64,000 nucleotides of DNA from Patiria pectinifera. Taxonomy: Eukaryota > Echinodermata > Asteroidea > Valvatida > Asterinidae. Shown here in pieces: positions 1 to 12,200 of this stretch. Location of the stretch: positions 33,420,392 to 33,484,391 of the forward strand of contig CM057142.1 in NCBI GenBank assembly GCA_029964075.1, in the 5' to 3' direction. How positions within the stretch are numbered: the first letter of the stretch is position 1; each line of letters begins with the position of its first letter. The notes below the pieces were generated by a model. That model did not search any database and was not told the DNA's origin. It saw nothing but the letters and a program-made list of their open reading frames with translations. The translations under genes were made by a program, and so were the position numbers.

Positions 1-206
1 GGGATTGGGTATTGTACACCTCCGCACGCCTTCACTCAACCCCACCCTCTTCATATCAAAAGCTAGATCCTTCTTGAAAGCTAGATCCACCCCTACTAAA
101 CATGCTGCACGTTCCAGCGAGTTGCAAAATGTTCCAAATTGTGACATAACTCCTGACCGGTTCAAGTTCCTTTATACGTCGACGGTCCCCCATTTTCTCC
201 CCACAG

Positions 207-3200
207 GCACCGGCTGGTCAACATGTAAAGCTGACAATAGATGACATGGAGATTGAGAAGCAATCATCTTGCGCCTGGGACCAGCTATTCATCCGAGTGG
301 CCAATGAAATCGTACCAGCTGTGTAAGTTCAACCAATGGGGTAACTGGGGTCCAATTGTCAAGGGGCAGGGGGAGGGGCTTCATTTGTTTTACAATAAAA
401 AGTTCATTTGTGCCTTCACCCACGGACCTCGAATGCGAGGGGGCGTCCCATATTCCCCCTCTTTAGTCATGCCACCGAACTAAAATTACATCTTTCTTTT
501 AAATAACAAAAATAATTGTATCTATTTTTGGATAAAAAGGGGGATTTTTTTTTACTGATAATGGGTCACTAGGGGGACATTCCCATACACTTGTGCACAA
601 TTTGTTTTCCAACTCTAATGACACCTTGCCCCAATTTTACCTTATCCTCTACCCCACAAAATGTTGGTATTTTTTTTTTACTAATTGGACCACGATCAAT
701 TGATCTATCCTATTTGCGACACTAAAATTTGGCTCTAATTAGAGGGCTGAGACATTACGGAGACATTGAAATATCTCCCTAATTCCACGTCTCCCAAAGG
801 TATAACTTATGACGCTAAAGTGTCTCCAAAAGGTCCTATTTGTGTTTATAATTGTAAAAATAATAAAAATTATAATCTTCGTTCAAAAGTAACATGCTTC
901 ATATCATATACCAATCATCGGAAACCATTAACCCAATTTTGCTAACAAAAATATAACGAGTACTTTTTTTCACCATGCACCATTGAGCACGGCCATGATG
1001 AATGAAGCAATCAATTTCTCTGTTCCAACAATGTATTTTCCAGTTTTGTCGGGTAGATTACCTCAGTTATCTTGGCCGTAATCAGTGGTGCATAAAAGGA
1101 ATAAACTTAATAATTATTTCTTCACACAATGCTCAGGAGGTCAGCACTCAATGTAGTGAAGTAAAAAAAAAAAATGGTAAAAATCACTCGTTATCATATT
1201 TTTTCACAATTTTGAAAATGGGTTGCATTTGCATGTGGACATACTGTAGCAGAAAACTTGTGCTAACCCTAGCAGAATACCTTGGGGTTATTCCATAGAC
1301 GCATTCGGCTAATACTTGGCGTGAACAAGGGCGGATCCAGAACACAATTTGGGGGGGGGGGCCAAAAAATTTGTGTGGTCCCCCAAAAAAGTGGGCCAAC
1401 AAAATTACGGCGTGGGGTTCGGGGCCCGCTTAAGGGCCCCGAAAATTTTTTGGATTCTAGATGCTCTGTGGTGCGATTTGAGGCAATTTCTGACCACTTT
1501 AACCAATGTTTTTTTGAGGAAAAGATGGTGGTGTACTCATTGCCTGCCTTTATTGCGATGTCACATAACAAAAATTAAAAAAATGGTTTCGTTTTTTTGG
1601 GGGGGGGGGGGCCATGGCCCCCTTTGGCCCCCCCCCGGATCCGCCCTTGTGCTCAGGAGGTCAGCACTCAATGTAATGAAGTAAAAAAAAATGGTAAAAA
1701 TCCCTCGTTATCATATTTTTTCAAAATTTTGAAAATGGGTTGCATTTGCATGTGGACATTCTGTAAAGCAGAATACTTGTGCTAACCCTATAGCAGAATA
1801 CCTTGGGGTTATGCCATGGCGTAGACGCATTCGGCTAATGCTTGGCGTGAACGAAGAATTACAGTTGCAACACTATTTCAAACCCTGCTGGCCTACATGG
1901 TGGTTCCAAATAAAGGAAATCCACTTTAGACAGCAATTTCACATATTATTTTTTTTTTTTTACTTTTGATTATTAGCTATTAAAATATTGGCCTTTAATC
2001 ATAAGTGACGTCACAAATAAATGCATTTATGTTTTGACGATATTAAAGTAACACAAGAAAAAGAAAAGAAGTAAAAACTAACAATCACTGGGTCGTATGT
2101 ATAAAAACTAGTAAATGCTAGGAAGTTTAAGCAAAAAGTAAAAGCATTTACTTTGGAGTTCAAGCATTAAGGAAAAGCAAAATCTTTATTTCGTATGAAT
2201 AAAAGTTTTCCTTTACTGTTCAGCATTTACTAGACAACAGGTAGCAAATGCTTCTTACTGTTAGATTGTTTTCATGGACGAATGATTGCCAAAAAAGGGT
2301 TTCTTTTATGTGAATGAACTGCCGCACACACACAGGGTTTACACGTGGAGTAATAGTCCAAATCAAGGTAGTACATTTGATCTTCAAATCCAGCAAAAAT
2401 GATGACACTTTTCGGCAGTTGCAGAATACAAAAAGAGTTGCAGAATACAAAAAGTATACTTTCATCATTCATGAAATTGTAAAGGTCCACAGTGTCCTGT
2501 AGACGGCACAATTGCATAAAAATCACAGACGTGTTTAAGTGGGTAAAATCATACCATACACAAAGAGTTTTATTAACAAAAAACCAATAGATTGCAAAGA
2601 TTGGTGACCTAATAAACTAAACAAATGACTTCATTTTGTTCAGTCCCCAGGGTGCCGTTGGATAAAATTTATCCTAAATCATTCTGTGCCGCACTGAATT
2701 TTACGCTAACACTTCTCATCTTGTGAACAAAATGCCAAATTATCGTTTCTAATTCTAGTAATAAAATACATAATAAAAAGTTTTTAAATTGCGCATAAAT
2801 GTTATTCAAAATACAGTATATGGTATTATATGTAGTTTATCAACGTTTTGTGTCAATTTTGGGGCGATTGATATTAATAAATGCAGCAATTTTTCCGCAG
2901 AAGTATTTGCTTTATATTTTCAAGTTTGCCCCAACCCAGCCTTAAAAAATGACCAGTAAATGGTTGAAATCTGAAGCATTTACTCCTTTTTATTCATACG
3001 AAATGAAGTAAACACTTCTAGTCTAGCGAAAGCTAGCAAGTAAAAAGTAAATACTTTTAGCTTTCAGCAAATGCTTTCCAGTAAAAGCATATGCTTCATT
3101 TTTATTCATACCAATCCAAGTAAATGCTTAAAAATGGGTAGTAAAAGCAAATGCTAGTTTTTATACATACGACCCAATGTTTGAAGTGTGCTATTTTGTC

Positions 3201-3757
3201 TTCATATCAAGCTCCGGTATTATAGCTAAGCTCAGTCAAGCGGAAGGAATGTGAACCTCCGTGGACAAACAGGTTTCGCACATGAAATGTTCAAACTACC
3301 ATAGCTCAGAGACAAAAATATGCAAGTGCAACGATTTTTTTCGTCACTTATGCTTACAGGTCTGTACTTTAATTGTAAATAATCAACATTTTAAAATAAT
3401 TCTTAGAAATAGGTGAAAATTGCTTTCAAAGGTGGATCTTCTTTGGAACCACCCTGTAGTGCTACCAGTTTGCGCAAAATAGACAGAGGCTCTGTTTGCA
3501 CAAAATCGTTTTCAAAGCAGCGCCTTGATAATGCGCCCTGCTGACAATTCTTACTGCTAATTGCACCTTCCTCAGCATGAATTCAAAAACACTTACCATT
3601 CTCCCTTCCCCCACCCCCTTTCCCCAGGCTGTGTGGCTCAGGGCCTGTCTCGGGGTCTTTCATCTCTGGCGGCAACGAGATGATGGTGATCTTCCTGAGC
3701 GACCAATCGGTAGCCGAGAGAGGCTTCAGCGCGACGTATTCCGCCATAAGCCTGTAG
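207..3757 (+). CDS. 3' end of a gene whose product ends in a CUB domain (two exons, partial)
   Basis: Two exons are visible. Exon A (207-322) follows a pyrimidine-rich acceptor ending CACAG and ends at GT|GTAAGT. Exon B (3628-3757) follows a long C/T tract ending CCCAG and reads to TAG at 3755-3757. Joined in phase 2 they give about 80 residues with the second half of a CUB domain: a hydrophobic strand, C-A-W-D, then L-C-G-S-G-P, S-G-N-type turn (GGNEMMVIF), S-D-Q-S-V and G-F-S-A-T-Y. These are classic CUB positions, including a cysteine pair. CUB domains are extracellular beta-sandwiches that bind proteins or calcium. The upstream half and the rest of the protein lie before the window, so the family (tolloid-like, cubilin-like, other) cannot be named. 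The stop comes three residues after the domain and an AATAAA lies 55 bp later, which favours a true last exon. A weak donor (GTAGAA at 3754) is the alternative. The 3.3-kb intron is filled with repeats. Confidence 0.82.
1130..1852. repeat. Two ~200-bp direct repeats flanking a transposon-like insert
   Basis: The stretch 1130-1326 is repeated at 1650-1852 with a few substitutions and small indels. Both copies start TGCTCAGGAGGTCAGCACTC and end CTTGGCGTGAAC. The sequence between them is a separate inverted-repeat element. The arrangement looks like a segmental tandem duplication with an insertion at the junction, or recombination between two copies of an older repeat. It lies in the intron of the CUB gene. 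Confidence 0.8.
1327..1648. mobile_element. Short inverted-repeat element with GGGCGGATCC termini
   Basis: The left end reads AAGGGCGGATCCAG and the right end CCGGATCCGCCCTT, giving inverted termini of about 12 bp. Next to each end is a G-run or C-run. The inside has no transposase frame, so this is a non-autonomous remnant. I see no convincing target duplication, partly because the flanks are themselves duplicated. Confidence 0.65.
2099..3176. mobile_element. 1.08-kb terminal-inverted-repeat element with subterminal motif arrays
   Basis: The ends are near-perfect inverted repeats of about 30 bp, beginning TGGGTCGTATGTATAAAAAC and ending with the complement. Inside each end the word AGTAAATGCT / AGCATTTACT and close variants recur many times (for example 2113-2240 and 2975-3165), mostly spaced 15-40 bp apart. 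The central part is AT-rich and non-coding. This layout is typical of a non-autonomous DNA transposon with many transposase-binding repeats. The superfamily is not determinable; no clear target duplication is visible. Confidence 0.8.
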
Positions 3758-6299
3758 AAAAACTATTTAGAGACGTTGGGATACCAGATAAGTTATTGCT
3801 GGTCGACACAAAATAAAAGTTGCCCCCAAGAGGTCGAATGTTAAATAACAATGATGTACATTCGTTGATTAAAAAAAATATCCCTAGAATAACGACACAT
3901 AAAGTGTATTACAAGATGTTACAGATGAAATTTTTTCAGGGTGCAGATAATTTTACGTTAATATACTTTTCAAGAAAACAGTGCAAACCGATGGTTTTTT
4001 TCTAAGTTGCCCGCAAGATTTCGTCAAGACTGCTTAAAATAAGCCATTTGTTTTAGCGAACTTTTTTCAGCGAATTCTTTTCTTACAAATGAGGTTTTAT
4101 ATCTATGCTTAATAGGTCTTTCAGCAATTACAATGTTATGATATACAGTACGGTATGTGCATAAGATTTAAGAACTTAACATCCAAGAAAAAATCTGGTC
4201 CACTAAAAAAAAAAGCAAGCAAGTATTTGGAAACAATTAAGGATTTGAGAAGTTTGTCATAATTATGAGGGAGAAAGCGTATACCTTATATAGCAAAGGT
4301 TCAGCCACATAGATGTCAAAGTGTCTGCTTTGTCTAAAGTTGATGACGCAGCATATTACACACACTCTATGGCGCCCAAAGAACAAACACACACATAACA
4401 GGCCTAGAACTGAGAAAATTAAAACAAAGAGTTATTAGGACTAAGGGAAAGTGTTGATGAATAAACCAGACGTCTACAAAACAACTTCTTTAATATGATT
4501 CAGTGTTTAAATGGTTAAAAAAATTTCATATGATGTCCTCAAGTAATTTGAAATATCTAACAACATTCATACTGCACCTTTCGCAGATATATGCTAATTT
4601 TCTTTTTGATCAGGAGTAGGCCCTATGTGTTTCTGTCTGTATGTACAAAGCTAAGTGCAGAGATGAATGAAAATATTGCAAATACATGTCAAATGTTAAC
4701 GGCCCCAGTGTAATTTACACACGTGACGTGACAGTCGGTAAAGGAACCAGTCTAATTCACAAGGGGAGTCAGTCGGGGGGGGGGGGGGAGTCAGTCAGTC
4801 ACTCATGAACACAGAGGACTGTTGACTGATCCCTCTGGGACCAGCAAAAAAGGTTCGAAAAATGCTAAAAGTGAGAGAAAGGAGAACATCTTCTAGTATT
4901 AAATAAAACAATGTCGGATCGAGTGGCTCCATCAAAATTGTCACAACATTTAAAATGTTCATGCTGTCTTTTCACCAAGTCGAACTTTCTTTTTTAACAA
5001 GGCTAAAAAAACGAGGCAGATAACGGGAAATATTATCGTAGCTGTTTGACCTAGCGAGTTTGTCGCTACAAATTTACACTTCCCCGACTTCCGTGTTTAT
5101 ACCAACCCCTGTAATACAATTCAACGAAATCAAACCATTTCCAGGTCACTGAATACTACTGATTGTACCAAGGTGTAGGGAGTTGAATATAGGCCATTCA
5201 GCTGTTGTGATATTTTTTCATACGACCTTCGCAATTCAGCGTTAGGTATTGTTATCTCGGAGAAAAGGCAAGCGCGAGGCAAACCACGACGGTGGCCTCG
5301 AGGGGAAGGCACTGTAGCTTTTTTTCTTCTTCTAAAAATTAATGTGGTCTGACGTTGCGAACTTAGCAAGTTTCTTCTTCGTGTACATCAATCCGGCCAT
5401 CAATCACTGATGGCACGACTCGCAAATGGAGGAGGGATTACGTCAGTTGTTGATCAAAATAATCCCTTAATTGTGACAGCCCCCTAAAGCAATGTGGATT
5501 TGTGTATAAATGGTCCACGGTATTAAGAGTAATGTTAAAGGGATTTGTTCATAGTTGGTATTTAACGTAATATTCACCAGTTAATATACAAAGTAACAAG
5601 TGTGGCTCTTATTTACTATCGTAAAATAGTAAGCTTTCAGAAAATAAGTTTGTTAACTTAAATACCTAATTTTACAGGAGTAGTGTTTTCTAAATTTACC
5701 AGATCAAAGAGGGTTGTTCCACTTGTAAGCTCACAAACACCCCTCCCACCACATACCCCCCACCCCGACAAAAAAATCCCATAACCATCATGTTGTTAAA
5801 ACCCAAGTTATATAAGTAGAAACACGTCACCAATATGATAACGAGTATGCAAAAAAAATACTATAATCGTTTTGGTAATTCCCTGATGTCTTCTCAGGGC
5901 CGTAGTAGTCCAGGGGTCCAGGAAATCGCACAAAAAACAAAGTCCCTGACCGTCGAAGTGTTATGATTATTCTCCACACCAGTCGCCATATGACAGGGAA
6001 AACACATCTGAACAAGAGCGCTCGAAAATAGACGAAGTTATCGATTCCCCGCGCTTCTGTCCTTCTGCCGCTTGTCGACATCTCACTAGGCGATAGAGAC
6101 CTGTACGTCCACGTCACATACACGTACACGACCGTCACTTACAGCAGCCATGCTGAGCAGGGGCGATGATAACGTGGCAGTTACAAAGAGCACGGTACTA
6201 AACGTGGTTTTGTCGATGATACGGTGCTGTGCGCCCATCGGCTTGTGGTGACTGTTTTTTCCCGGGATTTGTTTTTTTCCCCACCGGGACCAGGTGAGG
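3758..6299. other. Intergenic region between the CUB gene and galnt7
   Basis: No coding exon is supported here. The stretch is AT-rich, with a G13 run near 4777 and scattered short repeats (AGTCAGTC near 4767-4800). The 5' untranslated region and promoter of galnt7 should lie in the right-hand part, before 6300. An upstream ATG at 6149 would open a 33-codon reading frame if that stretch is transcribed. No TATA box or GC island stands out. Confidence 0.5.
3812..3817 (+). promoter_or_regulatory. Candidate polyadenylation signal of the CUB-domain gene
   Basis: AATAAA lies 55 bp after the TAG stop of the CUB exon, in an otherwise non-coding AT-rich stretch. The position fits a short 3' UTR. No transcript evidence is available. 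Confidence 0.45.
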
Positions 6300-9200
6300 A
6301 TGCGTTGCCTGACGCCCCGGCGCAGAAAACGGCTGATGCTGGTCGCCGGTGCCTCGTTTGTCGTCAGTGCATTGGTCTTGATGACCATAAAACCAGACAG
6401 CACTACAGATATACTGGTAAGATTGCATGTCAAAGACTCTGACATGCATAATTTATTTCCTATAGTATAGGGTTTGAACTTCACATACAGAACGTAACTT
6501 TAAAAGCACTGTATATATACCTTTGCTTATTTAAATAATCCTCCCTTTTGGGGGTGAGGTGGTTTTTTTTGGCAAATAACGGAATCCTATTTCATCGTTT
6601 CTTGCTCAGTGATCACTGAAAAAAAATAATATGGACATCCATAACTATCATCAAATTGAATACGTGTTTATTATTGCCATTTTGCCATGGATCTTCATTT
6701 TACCATGTACCGTTTTTGTCATCACATGTGAAGCGAAAAAAGTGTGACTATGGGATTTATATCAAATGAATATTCTGATTAATTATAGTAATTTTTTTAT
6801 AGGGATCTTGTATTCATATAGCGAGAATTAATCAACAATGCATTTCAGCTGAACATAATGCAGCGTCAATCATTAGCATCACAATATCCTATTTTGAGAT
6901 TGGGACGTGCCTCTGATTGTAATGAACATTTTCCTTTTCCGACAGAAAACTGTGTGTGTTTTCTGCATAAGAGCAGTAGAACTTGCGGCGACTTATGTTT
7001 TTGACCCCACCATGTACCAATGCCCTTCCGCCTCAAAATGTGCGCTGTGTTTGGGCACGCGTGCATAAATTATATTTAATTAGTAGAAGCGTTATTGCCG
7101 TAAAGAAGGGGATGTGCGACACTTCCTTCTTTCCACACATCTCCTCTGGATTCTGTCGCCTCCTCTCATGGGGTCCCAACTCCACCCCATGCCCCACCCC
7201 TCATGCTTGGTTGCCCATGCATGCAGACCCCACCCTTGTTCCTTCTCTTACGCCTTGCGTCTTTCGTTTCCTTTACCCATAGGACCTCCCCCCAAGATTC
7301 GCAGGTTGTCCCTCACACCCAACCTATACTTTTCTTCCTAATATCGCCGCACCACTTTTTGGGCAAGCTCCATACCAGAAACCGGAGATTTTTTTGGGGG
7401 GCCTGACCCTTAAATTCTAAATGCGAGTCCGTGTCCCCTCAACCAGACATTTTACTAGAAAGCTCCGTATAGATGAGGGGCACCCTCCTCTTGATTCGGC
7501 ATGGTTAAAGGCATATTATGACCAGTTGCATTTATCCCAAAAGTATTCAACCTAACGAATTATTGTCAATTTAAAACCTTACTTGGATCAAAGGGGCCGA
7601 ATCATAGGTCCGACGCCTCATACGTCCGAAATTTCGGACTTATGAGGCATGAATTCTGCCTCGAAGGTCCGGCGCCTCATAAGTCCGACGCCTCATAAGT
7701 CCGATGCGTCATAAGTCCGACAATGGACAAATGCTGTATCGGACTTATGAGGTGTCGGACCTATGAGGCGGAATAAATAAATGTTATGCCTCATAAGTCC
7801 GACGCCTCATGAGGCGTCGGACTAATATGAGCGGACCCCGGATTAAAGATCGTATACTGGTATTATTAAACAACCCGTGAAATAACTCCTTCTTCCCTGC
7901 TGTCATTAAGAAGAAATCAAGAAATGTTCATGGGTGATAGGTATTAAATTGACTGATTTTTGGAATCGTGTTTCATGTCAAAATTTTTTTCACTGTTTTC
8001 GTGCAAACTGTAAAATCCACCGAGCTGAAACCTCAACTGGGCTGGCTAGGTTTGAACATTCTTCTTTGGATTTTGAGTGGTGTTTTAATTGCATCCGAAC
8101 AAAATGCATGGAAAACAAAATAATTATTTCACCTTTAATTCGTGTTTTCTTACTCTTGTTTGACCAAACAAGCCTCTGGATAGAAGAACCCAAGAGGGCT
8201 GTTCGGCAATCATATACCATTGATCTCCATACATACAGAGATCAATGTCAAATGCATACCCTCCAATCGATCCCACTTAATGCATTCCACTAATTGCTGA
8301 TTGTCATTCTTTTTATCCACTGCAAGGCAGCCAAAATGACTCCATTACTGGCAGTTAGAAGCATGTTGTAAGGCCATTCAACCATTGTCTGTGCATTACG
8401 GTCGGTGCAATATTCCGAAGTAACATTTAGCTATTAGTAACGACCCTGTACCATAAAGTGCAAGCATTTTAGCAAAAAGATGGGAAAGGCTTTTAAACCA
8501 CTTCGTTCCAAAGCCTCTGAGGGAAACACATTTTGAACATTAATAATTTCCAATTTATATTAAAGGTAGAGTATATCATTTTTGTCATTTTGTGCATTTA
8601 TTTCATTTGAATCAACAAAAGTGCTCAAAATCTAAAGAAGGGTGCTTAGCAACTATAGTATACAAATATTAAAGGCTTCGAGTGGTGTAGTAAAACTAGC
8701 CTCCCGAGGTGATCCATGGACCATTCTATTTTCCCGAGGCAAAGCCGAGGGAAAATAGAATGCTCTATGGATCACCGAGGGAGGCTAGTTTTACTTCACC
8801 ACGGGATAAAACATTCAATATTTGTTTTATAACACTTCACCCACAGATTCTGTTTGGTTGTACTATTTCAAATTGTTTAAGTCTGAACACAGTTGAAATA
8901 ATCTTCAATTTCAATACAAAGTTGGTGGAAAATGTTTTTCTGTCTTCCAAACTACCCCTTCACAAAATGTTTGAACCCAACTCTGCGGCGCGGAGACGTT
9001 CTCATTCAGCCAATTGCAGCTACGCGATGTTTCGCACTGAACCGACGAATGATAGCAACCGCGCGAGCGTGTGTGCGTCGTGTCAACGCTCGCGTGCACC
9101 CATTCACGGCTTCACCGACTTAAAAACCAACTATACTAACGGAAATTTCCAAAAATGGAAATGACCTTCTTTTATTGTTTTTTTTTTTATTCAAAATGAC

Positions 9201-12200
9201 AGCATGCCGGAAAAAAATAATTTCACAGGGAGTTTAGTGCCTTTACTATCTTTAATCCAAGTATGCTTTTCAACAATAATTTTGTCCGTTATACTTTTGG
9301 GATAGCTGCAAGTAATGTACCGGTACTCTACCTTTAAAGCTCTACTCATTTCATAAACAAAAGTCAAATTGTAGTAACAAAAAAAAATCAAAACTGTTAT
9401 GTAATTCTGGCAAATCTTGTATCGAAATTTGCCTTCCGGAAAGATCAGCATACCAGATAACTGAGACCGTTACACCGGATATATTTCGTAGACTTGTCAG
9501 TGAAATCTGACAATTTTACTCACATGACCTTTGGAGATGAGATATAAAATATCGGGTTGTTTCAAGATATGCTAGAATATTTTTCATAACCGACTTTCTA
9601 GGTATATCAGTGTTTTAAAATATCCGGATGGTGCTTTTCATTTGGTTAGTCCCTTTTCAGGTATACCGAGGGCTCAATTGTGAAATAGGCTCTGAAACAC
9701 GTTTTCCCTAATGATATTAAATGTTTCACACAATGAACCTAAACAGATTGTGGTTAGTCCATGGCCGGTTATGGCTAATTCAACTAGAGTGAAATGTTTC
9801 AAATACAAGATGGCCTCAATACTGTATTTGGATAACCATTTGACACTATCCCAAATAGTACAGTTGCATTCCTTCCTGACCGTGAAAATGTATGTTTAGA
9901 CACCAAAACTTTAATTCTAAGTGGCTTAGAAGATGAGTTATTGGTAGATATACGTTTTTAATGGCCGCCATCTTTAAAATCCAAGATGGCCGCCATCATG
10001 TCATTGGATAAGTTGGTTCCTATCAAAAATGGAAAGCTAAGGTATTGATGAGGATGTATGGCAAATTTGGCGCTGTTGTCCGGAATGTCCACATCCATTC
10101 ACTAAGCTGCCTGACTAATGGCATAACCGGCAACAAGTTGCTTCGCCTCGGTTGCCAGGCAATTCATTCATGCTTGAGTGGCCCTCCACGTACTAAGGCC
10201 AACACTTAGTCGTCATATTTCCCTGGGAGACGGAAATTATCATAATTCTGCTCCGAATATTACGAGATTTTGATTCGACTGTGACGTTGTCAACGTGGCT
10301 ACCTGTCATTCGGTGCAATACGTAATACATTTGCTTGTAAAGAGGAATAATTATTTCAAATTAGCCTCCGGTGAATTTTTTTTTTATACTAAGGGATTAA
10401 AAATAGTCCCCATTGTCTCACCATGGATTGGCACTGAGACCCTCGACTTAATTATTAATTTGTAATTTCTCTGTTGCTTCGCTGAAATTAGGGCATAATA
10501 CTCTAACCATTTACTGGTTATCTTACAACGAACACTTTGTTCATAACCGGTGTGCCGTGATGAAAGAACATTGCAATGCCGCCTATATGTGGACGCCTAT
10601 CTTATAGTTGGTAGTTTAAATATAGCAACCGTTAGGTTGGATTCCACATGCAATCAACAAAATAGCTTAAAATACATAGGGGGTTTTCGAAACCTTTGCT
10701 TCGGCTTCGGCTTCGGCTTCGGCTTCGCCTCCTACTTCTGATTCACTGAGAGGCATACACAAATATTCCAACTTGTGTTTTCATATCAACCGATTGAATG
10801 TTGCTGAAGCACAACAGGTACCAACATGTAGCTGGAGTCCCTGAAGTCGGGGCCTAAAATGTCATTAAGCCGAAGACGAAGCCAAAGCCAGTCGTTTCGA
10901 AAACGCCCATAGATTCACGTGGCCGTGGCGCTCAATGGAATGTCTAAACAAAAATCAATACCACGCGCGCTTTTCTTTGTTCTTTATTCTATGTTCGTTA
11001 ATAAACTTTTTTTTGACATTCGCATTGCAGCATAGGGGCAGTGAACCAGTCAAGTTTTAAATCATTCTTTTTTTCTTCAATATTTTTGCAAAATTAACTG
11101 ATCATCGATTCACCTATATGATGGCACAGAATTACAAGAAATATAATTTGTGAATAAAAATTCAGTTTGTAAACTTTAGAAATAGCAGAAGAAATAATCT
11201 TGAAATGTCTTACCAGGTATACCAGTCATCAGGCCCAGAGGAACAATCGGTCAGTGTTGGAGGCGTGAGCTTTAAATCTTGATTCTAATTGGCCAATATT
11301 GGCAGAATCATAATAAATTATGCATATTCGTAATCGAGTAATGACACTGGTATCTAAAAAGGGATTCCCCAAACTTTCTTTATTGTGATAAGCTTTAAAA
11401 AAAATAGACTGAACAAAATGTAGTTTAAATTACCGATGCAACAATCTGTAAGATGTTTATCACTAAATGTGGAGGAACCAAATGAATGTTTTAACTGGTT
11501 CACAGCCCCATAGGTTTGTGCACAAATTCCCTGGTCTGTTTGTCATCCATACCCAAGATGCACTGTGAATATAAAAAAAAACTAGGTCTATCAGAAACGT
11601 TTTAACAGGTTCTGTTGCAACATACAATGGACAATGCAGGTTGACAGTAGACACTGCAGTTTCCGTTTTTAGCAAAAGCTTAATGCATTTTTTTAATGCA
11701 ATCTTTGAAAATACACCATTGTGTCCCATTTTAATTTTGCCATTTTCAATTTTTTGGGTTAACAATTTGAACAGAAAATGCTTTACGTGAACAGTTGTTT
11801 TTCCTAAAACGACATCACAGCAGCATCACCCTCATGCGGAAAAGCATGGAAATGTTTTTAATTTTTTTAAGAAGTGCACTTTTCAAAAAAATTGACCAAA
11901 AAGGGATGTCAAAAAGTTTTCATACACTTAAGAGGAGCATAGAAATGCACAAAATATGTTCCTTATTTAAATTCATGTCGTGGCCGCTTTAATATTTCAA
12001 CGGTGTCAGTCACCGAGAAGCTTCTAAATTAGGCGTGGAGAGCGATGGACGTCTGCGGATAGCTTTTTACGAAATTGCCAAACGCCTGCTGCAAAATATT
12101 AATGTAATGTCTTATTGGGTACAGGCCAATAATTGCAAAGTTTTCAACCGCAAAACAGGGGCAAGGACGGGAACTCATTTAGAAGAACTCTAATATGAAA

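Noticed and set aside
3754-3760. Alternative splice donor GTAGAA overlapping the CUB-gene stop
   Set aside because: Weak consensus, and the in-frame stop is followed by an AATAAA at a suitable distance, so a terminal exon is simpler.
8709-9164. 151-codon plus-strand frame
   Set aside because: It starts inside a foldback hairpin and has no recognisable domain or coding-like composition.
9961-9996. ATGGCCGCCAT pair around AAGATGGCC
   Set aside because: The two halves pair only imperfectly and the words are common; too weak to list as a hairpin element.
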